From JBAOHV01 sp037045265 (GTDB lineage: Bacteria > Actinomycetota > Acidimicrobiia > Acidimicrobiales > Microtrichaceae): DNA of 64,000 nt. The notes under the pieces are model-generated. The model had not been told where the DNA came from. It saw only the letters and a list, made by a program, of their open reading frames with translations, and ran no database searches. Both the position numbers and the translations under genes were made by a program. Location of the stretch: assembly GCA_037045265.1 (NCBI GenBank), contig JBAOHV010000015.1, positions 164,490-228,489 on the forward strand. Reading direction: 5' to 3'. Numbering within the stretch: the stretch's first letter is position 1; each line of letters begins with the position of its first letter. Below, piece after piece: positions 1-9,584 of the stretch.

Positions 1-825
1 GGGTCGGCGCTGGGATCCACCTGGGGCTGTTCGAAGGGGACCTGGATCACGCCACCGTCGACGGGGACGACACCCCCGGGAGGTACTTCAGCGCCTGGCC
101 CGAGTCGCTGTTGCAGGCGGTTCTCGAGGGTGCGGGCATGGGCGTCGAGATGGTCGAGAGATCTGCTGCAGGGGAGGTTGACCGTTTCACGGTTAGGGCA
201 CACAGGGTCCGGACTCTGGCCGACACGGTGGGTCCCGACATGAGGCTGCTGCTGGTGGGGCTCAACCCGTCCTTGGTCGCGGCCGATGCCGGGGTCGGGT
301 TCCATCGTGGCGGCAATCGCGCCTGGCCAGCTCTACGTGCTGCTGGGCTGGCGACCTGCGACCGCGATCCGCGTCACCTGCTGATCGTCGACCGGGTCGG
401 CATGACGGACCTGGTGAAGCTGCCGAGCGCCCGGGCGGACGTGCTGAGCGCCGCGCAGTACGAGCACGGGATCACCAGATTGGAGCGCCTGTGCTCATGG
501 CTGCGACCGGGGGCCGTCTGCGTTCTCGGGCTCTCCGGCTGGCGTATGGCGGTCGATCCGCTCGCCGTATCCGGTCCTCAGCCGCGGCAGTCTCGGCGGC
601 CGCCCCGTCTACTTGATGCCGAACCCGAGCGGGGCGAACGCGAGCTCGACCATGGACGATCTCGTCGCCCACCTACGCGCCGCGGCGCAGCTCGCAGACG
701 ACACCGCGCAGCTCGCAGACGACACCGCGCAGCTCGCAGACGACACCGCGCAGCTCGCAGACGACACCGCGCAGCTCGCAGACGACACCGCTGTTCGACC
801 AGACTCGCACGGTGCTTCTGCATGA
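1..825 (+). CDS. Methyltransferase C-terminus fused to Mug-type mismatch uracil-DNA glycosylase (5' partial, frameshifted)
   Basis: The frame is open from base 3 and enters from outside the window. The first about 40 residues resemble the end of a class I SAM-dependent methyltransferase (GRYFSAWPESLLQAVLEGAG). A Mug/TDG-family glycosylase follows: GLNPS near base 265 and GVGFHRGGNRAW near 295 form the first active-site motif. The second motif, MPNPSG, is at about 616 but in another frame, so one base is lost or gained near 585. The C-terminus is five copies of QLADDTA encoded by a 21-bp tandem repeat. Mug enzymes remove uracil or thymine opposite G. The methyltransferase-glycosylase fusion is inferred from one open frame. 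The stop at 825 overlaps the next gene's GTG start by 14 bases. Confidence 0.72.
688..792 (+). repeat. 21-bp in-frame tandem repeat, five units
   Basis: The unit CAGCTCGCAGACGACACCGCG is repeated five times, the last unit differing only at its final base. In the glycosylase frame each unit encodes QLADDTA, giving an acidic, probably helical tail after the conserved DLVAHLRAAA segment. Because 21 is a multiple of three, changes in copy number would not alter the reading frame. This looks like a recent slippage expansion. Confidence 0.95.
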
Positions 826-2389
826 GATCGTCGAGTTCGCCGCGTCCGCTCGGCCTTGTGCCACAGCGCTGATCAGCAACGGCGCACACGTCGACTTCGC
901 CGGCCTCGAACGACGGATCGGAGTCGTGGCGACTCTGCTGAGCAGGACGGTGCCACCCGGGGAGCGCATCGTGTTGGTCGCGGAGAACCACCTCGATGTG
1001 GTGACGCTGATGTACGCGGCGCCCCGAGCCGGCGTGATCGTGGCGTTCGGCAACACCCGTCACACGCCGGTGGAGTTGCTCGACCTGGTCGAGGCTACGG
1101 ATCCGGCCCTGGTGGTCGCCGGAGTCGACCATCTGGAGCGGCTCGCGGAGCCGCTGGCGACCGCCCGACCGAGCCTCCCGGTGTGGTCGCTGGGCGGTAG
1201 CCATCGGGCAGCAGCCCAGGACCTGTCCGCAGAAGCGGACAGCTTCGACGGACAGGTGATGACCGATGACCCCATCGACGTCGACGCCGATGATTGCGCA
1301 TGGCTGATCCACACGTCGGGCACCACTGGTCGACCCAAGGGAGTTCGACTCACCCACCGGTCGCTGCTGGCAGCCGTGACCAGCACTGCGGTGGCCAGGC
1401 CTCTCTCCGACGACGACGTATACCTGTTCCCGTTCCCGCTGTTCCACGTCGCTGGCTACAACGTCCTGCACGCGCACCTCCGTCGCCGCCCGGTGGTGCT
1501 GCTCCCCCGTTTCGAGCCCACCTCGGTCTTCGATGCACTCCGCGAGCACGAAGTGACCTGCTGCTCACTGGCACCCACGATGCTCGCGATGCTGCTCGAC
1601 CATCCAGAACGTGACGATGCTGCCTTGGCGAACCTCCGCCAGATCTCCTACGGCGCATCTGCGATGCCCCTCGACCTGCTCCGCAGGGTCACCAGGGAGC
1701 TCCCTGGGTGCGGCCTGGCACAGGGCTACGGCATGACGGAGTTGTCGGGCAACGCGGTGTTCCTGTCTCCCGACGATCACCGGCTGGCCGCTGCCGGCCA
1801 GCCCCATCTGCTGGCAGCAGCGGGCCGACCCGGCCCGCTCGCCGCAGTGCGCATCGTCGACGACGATGACCATGAGCTGCCCGAGGGCGACCCGGGTGAG
1901 ATCCTCGTCCGCGGCGACCAGGTATGCGACGGCTACTGGAACGATCCTGAGGCAACGGCCGCATCCCGACTCGGCCGTTGGCTCCGTACAGGTGACATCG
2001 GCAAGGTGGTCGACGGGGTGCTCTACGTCGTCGACCGCAAGAAGGACCTGATCATCACGGGCGGCGAGAACGTTGCGTCGCGTGAGGTCGAGGACCTCCT
2101 CGGGCAACACCCGGCGGTCGCACAGGTGGCGGTTGTCGGGATCCCCGACGAGCGCTGGGGAGAGACGGTGTGTGCGGTCGTCGTTGCCGAGGACGCGGAG
2201 TCGTTCGACGGCGAGGAGCTGATGCGCTGGACGGATGGTCGGATCGCCGGATTCAAGCGTCCGCGGCGGATCGTTCGGATCGACGGACTTCCGACCAATG
2301 CCTCAGGGAAGGTCGACAAGGTCAGGCTGCGGGCGGTGGTCGCACCCGTCTCCGGCGAACCCGGGTGGAGCGGACCAGTCAGCCCATAG
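812..2389 (+). CDS. AMP-forming acyl-CoA synthetase / ligase
   Basis: A 525-residue member of the ANL superfamily that activates a carboxylic acid to acyl-AMP and then acyl-CoA. The phosphate-binding loop HTSGTTGRPKG lies near residue 167. GYGMTE, the hinge-region RTGDIG, DRKKDLIITGGENV and the C-terminal catalytic lysine in NASGKVDK are all present, so the enzyme looks complete. The start is GTG at 812, inside the end of the glycosylase gene, which suggests translational coupling. The 3' end overlaps the convergent LuxR-type regulator by 11 bases. The substrate cannot be read from sequence. Fatty-acid or xenobiotic acid activation is plausible given the thioesterases and LLM oxidoreductase nearby. 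Confidence 0.9.
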   Translation: MLLHEIVEFAASARPCATALISNGAHVDFAGLERRIGVVATLLSRTVPPGERIVLVAENHLDVVTLMYAAPRAGVIVAFGNTRHTPVELLDLVEATDPALVVAGVDHLERLAEPLATARPSLPVWSLGGSHRAAAQDLSAEADSFDGQVMTDDPIDVDADDCAWLIHTSGTTGRPKGVRLTHRSLLAAVTSTAVARPLSDDDVYLFPFPLFHVAGYNVLHAHLRRRPVVLLPRFEPTSVFDALREHEVTCCSLAPTMLAMLLDHPERDDAALANLRQISYGASAMPLDLLRRVTRELPGCGLAQGYGMTELSGNAVFLSPDDHRLAAAGQPHLLAAAGRPGPLAAVRIVDDDDHELPEGDPGEILVRGDQVCDGYWNDPEATAASRLGRWLRTGDIGKVVDGVLYVVDRKKDLIITGGENVASREVEDLLGQHPAVAQVAVVGIPDERWGETVCAVVVAEDAESFDGEELMRWTDGRIAGFKRPRRIVRIDGLPTNASGKVDKVRLRAVVAPVSGEPGWSGPVSP

Positions 2390-5006
2390 ACGTGTCGAGC
2401 ACCTCGCTCAGCGATTCCCTGGAGCGGACGCCGAGCTTCTCGTAGGCGCGCTGCAGGTGGTTCTCGACGGTCCGGACCGACACCATCAGATGATCGGCGA
2501 TCTCCCGGTTCGAGCGCCCCTTCGCCGCCAACCCGGCGACCTCACGCTCGCGCCTGGTCAGCCCGCGGGCCTGGGCGACATCGGCGGACCCTGGCGTACG
2601 CACCTGTTGGCATGCCGCTCGCAGCCGCTGTGCAGTCTGGTCGGACCTCACCGCAAGTCGGCTGGATCCAACTCGTCGGTGGGCGCTGCAAGCCGCCGTT
2701 GCGGCTTCGACAGCGAAGAGCATCGCCCCCATCGATTCGAAATCGGCCGCTACAGCATCGAGTGCCTGGCCGTCCTCCGCGACCAGCGCTTCGACGTGCG
2801 CCATGCGCGCCGAAGGGAGGTCGCCCTCGACCCGCTCCACGCAGCTCGCCAGCGGCCCGACAGCGGCGCCTGGGTCCCCCAGTCTGGCCACGTCGTGCAA
2901 CGCCGCGATCCCCAGCGTGTTCTGACCCTTGGCGATCGCCCGCTGCGCGGTGGAGCTCAACATCTCCCTGGCGGCGCTGTGGTGACCGGCCGAGGCCAGC
3001 GCCCACGCCCTGCCGCGTTCCAGCTCTGCTTCGATCAGCGCGATGGGGGTAGGCGGCTCGGCATCCAGATCCTCGACGGCCGCGGTGGCCGTCGCCGAGT
3101 CCCCGGCCTGGCCGGCGGCGAGGGCGAGCATGCCCAGACCCCAACGAGACCCCGGATGCTGCAACGCGCCGAACACGAGCGCCGACTCCCTCCCCCATCG
3201 AGCGGCGTCCATCAGCCGACCCGAGAGCAGGTCTACGCGAGCGAGCATGACCGCGAGCCATGCCTGCGACTTGCGATCTCCGATCGACGTTGCGGCCTCA
3301 TACGCTGCAGCGGCGGTGTCGAATCCGCGCAGGATCTCGCCGCGCTCGATCTGTGCGAATGCCACGGCCGCCAGGTAGGTCCCGGTCTCACCGAGCTGGA
3401 CCTGGTCACCGAGGCGCTCACGGGCAGCGGTCGCCCGTGTCGCCACATCGAGCGCATCCTCGGTCCGCCCCGCCAGCGCAAGCGCCACCGAGGCCATCAG
3501 CGCCGACTCGCACGACCCACGGTCGTCGATGACACCCAGGCCGGACGTCAGGTCGATCGCTTCGATCAGGTTCCCGCTGAAGACGGCGAACAGCGCCCGC
3601 CGCGCCGCGATCTCGGTGAGCAGCCCGGGCGAGCTGACTGATGCCTCGGCCGCGTCGAGCACGGCAAGTGCTTCGTCTGTCCGGCCCAGGCCACGGAACA
3701 GATTGGAGGCCCTGGCGAGCGCGAGCATGGTCCGCTCGGTCTCATCGGTGACCCCTGGCTCGTGGGTGGACAGCAGCGCCTCGGCCTCGGCCGACCGGCC
3801 GGCGTCGTCCAGCACCGAGCCGAGCAGGTGCACGGCCGCCGACCGGGTCTGTTCGGTCAGCTCGGCGTGGTCGAGCGCGGCGCGGGCGAAGCGCTCGCAC
3901 ATGGTTAGGTCGTTGGCCCACCGCGCTTCCCGCGCGGCGTTCACGAGCACGTCCGGGTCGGCCTGTCTGCCTGCGTCCAGTCGCCAGGCGGCCAACCGAC
4001 GTGAGTCGTCTCGGCGACGACAACCCTGGTCCTCCAGTGCATCGGCCAGGTCGTCGAGGATCTGGCAACGACGATCGTCAGGCATGGTCGAACGGGCAAC
4101 CTCGACGTACATGGGGTGAGCCGATCGGAGTTGACGACGAGAACCGTCCTCGACCAGCTCGACGATTCCCGCGGCAATCAGTTCCTCGGCCAGAGGCCAC
4201 GTGCCGCCCTGTCGCACCCGTTGTGCGCTGAACGGCTCACCGAGCGCCAGCGCGTTGAGCAACTGGCGTGCGGGCTGACTCAAGGACGCGAGCCGCTGCT
4301 CGACCAGCTCAGCCAGACGTGGAGGGGCGGAGATCGAGCCCCTCAGCTCCCAGTGCCCCCGCTCTCGCGACAGTGCTCCCGAGTCGATCAGACCGAGGAT
4401 CAGCTCACGCAGGTAGAGGAGGTTGCCGCCGGCAGCGGCGATCAGGGCCTGCCGAGCACCACCGTCGATCCCGCCCGAGAGGACCTCGTCCACCAGGTCG
4501 GCCATGTCCTCCGAGGACAACGACGTCAGGTCGACCCGGGTGACCATCTGATCCCGCCACAGCAGGGTCACCGGCTCCGGGACTACCTCACCGTCGCGCA
4601 TCGTGAGCACGAGATCGACCCGATCAGAGAGCGCCAGGTTCAACAGCAGGACCGCGGACGCATCGTCGAGCAGGTGGACGTCGTCCACCACGAGCAGGAG
4701 CCGGTCACCGTCGTCGAGTCGTTCGACCAGGTGCTGTGCGGCAGCACCCAGGCGAGCTGCCTCGCTGTCGTGTGCACCCGCCGCTGCCAGCACCTGGGCG
4801 AACGCACCCAGGGGCATGCGTGAGGCCACCGCCGTCGCCCGGACACGAGTCACCTGTCGGCGCCCCAGCAGCGTGACGATCTCTTCGGCCAACCGGGTCT
4901 TGCCCACGCCCGACGGCCCTGCCAGCAGCACTCCACCAGCACTGCAACGACGGGCCGCCAGACCCAGCTCCCGATCTCGGCCCACGAGCGGCCACCGATC
5001 CTCCAC
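2379..5006 (-). CDS. Large ATP-binding LuxR-family (LAL) transcriptional regulator
   Basis: About 875 residues. The N-terminal AAA-type ATPase has a Walker A motif, GPSGVGKT, and a Walker B-like LLLVVDDVHLLDD. A long helical, TPR/MalT-like middle follows, and the protein ends in a LuxR/GerE helix-turn-helix (LTRREREVAGLAAKGRSN, then VSVRTVENHL). This is the MalT/LAL architecture: ATP and an inducer trigger oligomerisation and DNA binding. I chose the GTG start at 5006 (VEDRWPLVGRDREL) because the family normally begins just before this LVGRDREL motif. An ATG at 5108 would add 34 residues of unlikely sequence. Its target is unknown; the convergent acyl-CoA ligase and upstream LLM oxidoreductase are candidates. 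Confidence 0.88.
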   Translation of the reverse strand: MEDRWPLVGRDRELGLAARRCSAGGVLLAGPSGVGKTRLAEEIVTLLGRRQVTRVRATAVASRMPLGAFAQVLAAAGAHDSEAARLGAAAQHLVERLDDGDRLLLVVDDVHLLDDASAVLLLNLALSDRVDLVLTMRDGEVVPEPVTLLWRDQMVTRVDLTSLSSEDMADLVDEVLSGGIDGGARQALIAAAGGNLLYLRELILGLIDSGALSRERGHWELRGSISAPPRLAELVEQRLASLSQPARQLLNALALGEPFSAQRVRQGGTWPLAEELIAAGIVELVEDGSRRQLRSAHPMYVEVARSTMPDDRRCQILDDLADALEDQGCRRRDDSRRLAAWRLDAGRQADPDVLVNAAREARWANDLTMCERFARAALDHAELTEQTRSAAVHLLGSVLDDAGRSAEAEALLSTHEPGVTDETERTMLALARASNLFRGLGRTDEALAVLDAAEASVSSPGLLTEIAARRALFAVFSGNLIEAIDLTSGLGVIDDRGSCESALMASVALALAGRTEDALDVATRATAARERLGDQVQLGETGTYLAAVAFAQIERGEILRGFDTAAAAYEAATSIGDRKSQAWLAVMLARVDLLSGRLMDAARWGRESALVFGALQHPGSRWGLGMLALAAGQAGDSATATAAVEDLDAEPPTPIALIEAELERGRAWALASAGHHSAAREMLSSTAQRAIAKGQNTLGIAALHDVARLGDPGAAVGPLASCVERVEGDLPSARMAHVEALVAEDGQALDAVAADFESMGAMLFAVEAATAACSAHRRVGSSRLAVRSDQTAQRLRAACQQVRTPGSADVAQARGLTRREREVAGLAAKGRSNREIADHLMVSVRTVENHLQRAYEKLGVRSRESLSEVLDTSMG

Positions 5007-5166
5007 CCGACGATGGTACCTACAAGGCCTGCCGAGCGCCGTCTGTGGAATTGAGTACCGACTACTCAGGACAGCAGATCCCACAGCCACGAGACTGTGT
5101 GTGTTCACTCAAAGTGACTCGGCGATGATCGCCCCATCGAAACCGGGTCGCTTGAGCAAAGCAGTG

Positions 5167-5204
5167 GGGGGTGTGGCTCCAGAGGAGGGAGGAGCCACAC
5201 CCCC
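5167..5204 (-). terminator. Strong hairpin downstream of the LLM oxidoreductase
   Basis: Perfect 14-bp inverted repeat (5167-5180 with 5191-5204) with a 10-base loop, in the otherwise empty stretch 5007-5263 between the regulator start and the oxidoreductase stop. No clear T-run follows, so it is a putative terminator. It lies about 60 bases after the stop at 5264. Confidence 0.6.
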
Positions 5205-5263
5205 TCCGCTTCGTCTTGGCGCCCGGTGCTCTCGTTCGGTGCCGCTCCGCGCCCGCCGGCCGT

Positions 5264-6283
5264 TCACCGAGGGGCCAGGTCGCGGATCAGCTGCCGATGG
5301 TGCTCGATGTTGGAAGCAACGGGCAGCAGGGCCAGCACCGGCGTCGTCACCCCGTTGTCCACATAGCGCTGGACGTGCTCGCGGCACTGCTCGGGCGTAC
5401 CCCAGATGATCAGGTCGTCGACGACCTCTTCGGGGATGGCCGCGAGCGCACCCTGGCGGTCGCCTTCACCCCACAGCCGCCACATCTCCTCCAACTCCTC
5501 ACCGCGGCCCAGCCACTCGTGGAAGGCCGCGTAGACCGGCACCGACAGGTAGGCGGCGATCGCGTAGCGCCCCATCGCCATGACCGTGTCGCGATCGGTG
5601 GTCGGCGCGACGAAGACCCTGGCGACGACCTCACGAGGGCCGGGACGGGCGCTCTCGGCTCCGGCGCGGGCCACGACGGGGGCGACCATGGCGACGTCCT
5701 CGGCCGACAGCCAGTTCAGGATCGCACCGTCCGCCTCACGGCCCGCCAGGCCCAGCATCCCTTCGCGCAGCGCTGCCACGAGGATCGTCGGCGCCTCGGC
5801 CGGGATGAATCCCAGCCTGAACCCCTTGACCTCGGACCGACCGAACCGTCCGCTCACCTTCTCCCCCGTGAGCGCAGCCTGCACGAAGCGAACCATGTCG
5901 CGCACCTGGCGGTACGGATCGGTGAACTCCATGCCGTTCCATCCCTCGACGATCACGTTCGAAGAACTGCCGATACCGAACGCGAACCGGCCCGGCGCCG
6001 CGTCTGCCAGCGACGCGACCGACTGCGCGAGCAGTGCGGGCCCCCGCGTGTAGGCCGGCACGATCGCCGTTCCGAGTCGCAGCGACGGGGCCCAAGCGCT
6101 CGCCAGGGCGAGCGGGCTGAAGGCGTCGGTCGTGTTCGCCTCCGACGACCACACATCCGTGTAGCCCAGGTCCTCGAGCTCGACGATCCATTCCCGCTGG
6201 TCCGACAGCGGCACCCGGTCGATAGGGATGGTCATGCCGTAGCGGCCGGACAGGTAGGGCGTGGTCGGCGCTTCGCTGCTCAT
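5264..6283 (-). CDS. LLM-class F420-dependent oxidoreductase
   Basis: 339 residues of the luciferase-like monooxygenase fold (TIM barrel), the family that includes coenzyme F420-dependent oxidoreductases in actinobacteria. Typical features are GRYGMTIPIDR near the N-terminus, ELEDLGYTDVWSSE, the RLGTAIVPAYTRGP strand, and PGRFAFGIGSSSNVIVEGWNG, which is very characteristic of F420-type LLM proteins. The start is ATG at 6283; the upstream open frame is proline/arginine noise. F420 rather than FMN use is inferred from subfamily resemblance. The adjacent thioesterase (6318-7118) is on the same strand with a 34-base gap, so the two are probably co-transcribed. Confidence 0.88.
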   Translation of the reverse strand: MSSEAPTTPYLSGRYGMTIPIDRVPLSDQREWIVELEDLGYTDVWSSEANTTDAFSPLALASAWAPSLRLGTAIVPAYTRGPALLAQSVASLADAAPGRFAFGIGSSSNVIVEGWNGMEFTDPYRQVRDMVRFVQAALTGEKVSGRFGRSEVKGFRLGFIPAEAPTILVAALREGMLGLAGREADGAILNWLSAEDVAMVAPVVARAGAESARPGPREVVARVFVAPTTDRDTVMAMGRYAIAAYLSVPVYAAFHEWLGRGEELEEMWRLWGEGDRQGALAAIPEEVVDDLIIWGTPEQCREHVQRYVDNGVTTPVLALLPVASNIEHHRQLIRDLAPR

Positions 6284-6317
6284 GGAACGCGACCCTATCG
6301 AGCTGCCCGACTCGCGA

Positions 6318-7118
6318 TCAGCCAGGCAGTTGGTGCAGCACCGCCGTCTGGCTGGCGGTGGCGAGCAGCGTCGCATCCTCCGACCACAGGTAGACGGAGC
6401 CGTGACCGAACCCTTCGTGGATCCCGTCTATGCGAACGTCGCACAGCACCCACTCGGTGGGGACGAGCCTCTGCACGCGGATGGTGTTGTCCAAGCTGTT
6501 GGAAGGCACCCAGTCCCCCTGGGACTGGGAGATGCCGAACGGCACGTAGTCCCCCAGGATCGCCAGTGCCGCCGCGGACATGTCGACGTCTGGCATGCGC
6601 ACCCACAGCCCAGAGCGGCCGTCGGCCAGCTTCTGGGTCCCGTCGAACTGGTCCCAGGGCGTCCCCGCCGCCAGGCTCACGTCCAAGCGGGCCATGATCG
6701 AGTCCGAGTCGTCTACCAACCCCACCCGAGCCGGACACTCCGACGGCTCTGGCACCTCAGGGAACGTCCGGTACTGCTCGTCGATCGGATTGTCCTTGGA
6801 CCCGAGCGCCGCGTTCACGGTGAGGATCTCCCTGTCACCCACCTTGCCGACGACCCTGGCCTGGCTGGTGCGCTTGCCGGCGACCGCCACCGTCACGTCC
6901 AGGTCCATGATCGAGTCGACCATCGCGAAGGACAGGTACTGCGCGGTCGCCCAGACGACCGGCCTCTCACAAACGGCCTCCATGGCTGCGACTGCCGCAC
7001 CCAGTCCACAACCGCCGAAGAGGAAGCGCTCACGCGTGGCGATGCCCTCGGTGATGGGCAGGTACCAGCGCATCGGGTTGTGGGTGGGGGTCAGCCCAAG
7101 GAACTCGGTGGCGTCCAT
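6318..7118 (-). CDS. TesB-like double hot-dog acyl-CoA thioesterase
   Basis: 266 residues. The sequence has the acyl-CoA thioesterase II-like pattern of two hot-dog domains: an N-terminal half with FGGCGLGAAVAAMEA and RPVVWATAQYLSFA, and a C-terminal half with WVRMPDVDMS, LAILGDYVPFG and SLDNTIRVQRL. Such enzymes hydrolyse acyl-CoA to the free acid and CoA. The ATG at 7118 (MDATEFLGLTPTHNPMRW) is the best start because the divergent amidase begins at 7264. A second, distinct thioesterase of the same superfamily is at 16799-17665. Confidence 0.82.
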   Translation of the reverse strand: MDATEFLGLTPTHNPMRWYLPITEGIATRERFLFGGCGLGAAVAAMEAVCERPVVWATAQYLSFAMVDSIMDLDVTVAVAGKRTSQARVVGKVGDREILTVNAALGSKDNPIDEQYRTFPEVPEPSECPARVGLVDDSDSIMARLDVSLAAGTPWDQFDGTQKLADGRSGLWVRMPDVDMSAAALAILGDYVPFGISQSQGDWVPSNSLDNTIRVQRLVPTEWVLCDVRIDGIHEGFGHGSVYLWSEDATLLATASQTAVLHQLPG

Positions 7119-7263
7119 GAGGGCTGACCATACGGGGATGTGGCCCCCTCCGACGAACGTGCAGAGGTCGCCATGGATGTCGCGACCCGTTCGACCTGCC
7201 TGTACCACTAGCGTTGCGGCTCGCACCGGGTCCGTGGGGGGCGGGTGCGGACAAGGACGTGCT

Positions 7264-8662
7264 GTGACCGAATCACCGTGGCTGGGCGACGCCTGCTCAC
7301 TCGTGGACGCATTCCGGGCCAAGGATCGCTCGCCGCTCGAGGAGCTCGATGCGACGCTCGGCTCCATCGAAGCGAGCGAGCTGAACGCGTTCAGCTTCAT
7401 CGACGCCGAGGCCGCCCGCGACCGTGCTGCTTGCTGCGGACGTTCACCTGCCCTTCGGCGGTGTGCCTTTCGGGGTGAAGGAGCTGAGCCGCTACCGGGG
7501 CTGGCCCGACACCGAGGCGTCACTCGTCTTCGCCGACCGCACAGCCGAGTGGACCGAAACGGCGATCGAACGAGCGGTCCAGCTGGGGGGTGTCGTACCG
7601 GTCGGACTCACCACGGCATCCGAGTTCGGCGGGCTCAACGTCAGCACCACGAGGTTGAACGGTGTGACCCACAACCCCTGGGAGCACGGCAGGACCGCGG
7701 GCGGCTCGTCGGGCGGCAGTGCCTCCGCCGTGGCAGGTGGTCTGCTGACCATGGCATCGGGAGGCGACGGCGGCGGCTCGATCCGCATCCCCGCCGGGTT
7801 CAACGGTCTGCCCGGGCTGAAGGGCACAGCGGGGCGGATTCCACGCGGCCCGCACACCGGCATACATCCTATGACAGTCGCGCTTGGCCTTCTGTGCCGT
7901 TCGATACGCGACATCGCTCGCTACTACGACGTGGTTTCCGGCTACGACTCCCGGGACCCCTACTCACTGCCGGGGCCCACTGGCTGGGAACGAACTCTGG
8001 GCTCACATCTGGGCGACCTGCACGGTGCACGGGTGGCGATAGTGGCGGATCTGGGAGTCGCCACCGTGCGACCGGCCATCGCCGACCTCGTGCGCGACGC
8101 CGGCGAGCAGCTCGCCCGTGACGTAGGGCTCCGCGTCGTGGACGTCGACCTGGCGTTCCCGGGCCTGGGACTCGAGTGGGCGCTGGGAAACCTCGCCTCG
8201 TTGCGAGCGGACCTCGAGGGGCGCTGGCCGGAGTGCCGCGAACTCCTCTCGGGTGAGATCGCCTTCGGCCTCGAACTGGCCGAGCGCCGCTACTCCTTGG
8301 AGATGATGGCCCGATCAGAAACCGCCCGAACGGCTGCCAACGAGGCAGTCGCGGCTGTGTTCGACGAGGTCGACTTCATCATCAGCGCAACCAACCCGGA
8401 CGTCGCCTTCGCTGCTGACTGCCGCCTGAACCTGCAGGTCGACGGGGAGACCACGGGCCCGGAGAACAACGGCGCTCTGACGATCCCGTACAACATCGTC
8501 GGCAACCCGTCGCTGCAGGTTCCGATCGGCCAACTCAACGGCCTGCCCGTGGGCATGCAGATCGCCACACGCCATCATGACGATGCACTGCTGCTGGACC
8601 TGGGGCTGGCGGTCGAGCGCGAACGCCCCTGGCCGTTGGTCGCCTCGAACGCTCCTTGCTGA
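7264..8662 (+). pseudogene. Amidase-signature enzyme, frameshifted
   Basis: The N-terminus (GTG at 7264, ESPWLGDACSLVDAF) reads in one frame to about 7425, and the rest (VHLPFGGVPFGVKEL onward) continues in the next frame to 8662. The Ser-Ser-Lys triad of the amidase-signature family is present: Lys in GVKE, and the serines in TAGGSSGGSASAVAGG and GGGSIRIPA. The C-terminal IVGNPSLQVPIG and GLPVGMQI are also canonical, and total length (about 466 residues) is normal. Only one base is wrong, so this may be an intact gene with a sequencing error. Family members hydrolyse amides. It is divergent from the thioesterase, with 145 bases between. Confidence 0.85.
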
Positions 8663-8728
8663 GCGCCCCGCCGTCCGGGTCGTGGGGCCCGTTGCCTCGG
8701 TGTCACACCTCGTCCGCATACTGGGGCC

Positions 8729-8995
8729 ATGACTCAGCAACTCGTCCTCATCAACGATGAGCCGCACCGTGACAACGGCTTCGGGCGCCTCGACGAGGAG
8801 ACCAAGCGAGTGGGACGTGAAGGCCTCTCCATGGCTCGCGCCGCCCTGCGACAGGCCAGTGGTCGTGCCGCAGCACGTGACGCCGCCCGACTGGAGCGCC
8901 GCGACGACGAGCTCGCCCGCCGCGCCGGTGTCGCCCGCGAACGTGTCGCGCGCGCCGGCCGAACGCGGCCTGAACCGCCCACGCCCCACCGGTGA
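8729..8995 (+). CDS. Small charged helical protein of unknown function
   Basis: 88 residues, very rich in Arg, Ala and Glu/Asp, predicted mostly helical, with no signal peptide or recognised domain. The N-terminus (MTQQLVLINDEP) is non-repetitive, and codon use fits the neighbouring genes. The stop overlaps the next gene's GTG by four bases (GTGA), which supports real translation and coupling to the nuclease downstream. I do not recognise a family. Confidence 0.6.
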   Translation: MTQQLVLINDEPHRDNGFGRLDEETKRVGREGLSMARAALRQASGRAAARDAARLERRDDELARRAGVARERVARAGRTRPEPPTPHR

Positions 8996-9538
8996 AGCCC
9001 ACATCCTGTCGCAGTCGACGAATCGCCGCGTTGGCTCTGTCGCGCGGTCGTTTCGCTCACGACGACCGCGTGCGCAACCGACGACCGCCCGGGCGAGGAG
9101 GGCGACGCGCTCGAGGCCAACGCGCAGGTCGTGCGCGTGGTCGACGGCGACACGATCGTCGTCGAGGTCGACGGTGCGCAGGAGCGTGTGCGGCTGATCG
9201 GGATCAACACACCCGAGTCGGTGGATCGCCGACGGCCCGTGATGTGCTTCGGCAAGGAGGCGTCGTCGCAGCTCGCGGAGCTACTGCACGAGGGCGACGG
9301 GGTCCGACTCGAACGCGACGTCGAGCCACGGGATCGCTATGGCCGCCTGCTCGCCTACGTCCATCGCTCCTCGGACGCGCTCTTCATCAACCTGGCGATG
9401 GTCGAACAGGGTTACGCGCAGCAGTACACCTATCCACCCAACGTGGCTCACACCGAGGTGTTCCGAGCGGCAGAACGTGAAGCACGTGCCGCCGGGCTCG
9501 GCGCGTGGGGTGGATGCGACGACCCGTTCGAGGAGTAG
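8992..9538 (+). pseudogene. Lipoprotein thermonuclease (SNase fold), frameshifted in the signal peptide
   Basis: The catalytic domain (RVVDGDTIVVEV, RLIGINTPES, then RDRYGRLLAYV and VEQGYAQQYTYPPN) is a staphylococcal-nuclease-like fold. The catalytic Arg, Asp and Glu positions (D of VDGDT, R of VRLIG, E/R of PRDRYGR) look kept. Starting at GTG 8992, the frame gives KPTSCRSRRIAALALS. After a one-base shift near 9044 the next frame gives AVVSLTTTACATDD, a perfect lipobox. Together they make a normal lipoprotein signal peptide, so the protein is probably exported and membrane-anchored, and the break is probably an extra C. An alternative GTG at 9131 would give a signal-less cytoplasmic form. 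Confidence 0.82.
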
Positions 9539-9584
9539 CTGTGCCCATCCCGAAGGGCGCACGACTTCCCCTGTGCGGCCCGGG

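Noticed and set aside
7264..8662. Amidase as a true decayed pseudogene
   Set aside because: Only one base is out; all catalytic residues are kept and similar single shifts occur in essential genes, so a sequence error is more likely. Kept under the pseudogene type only to mark the broken frame.
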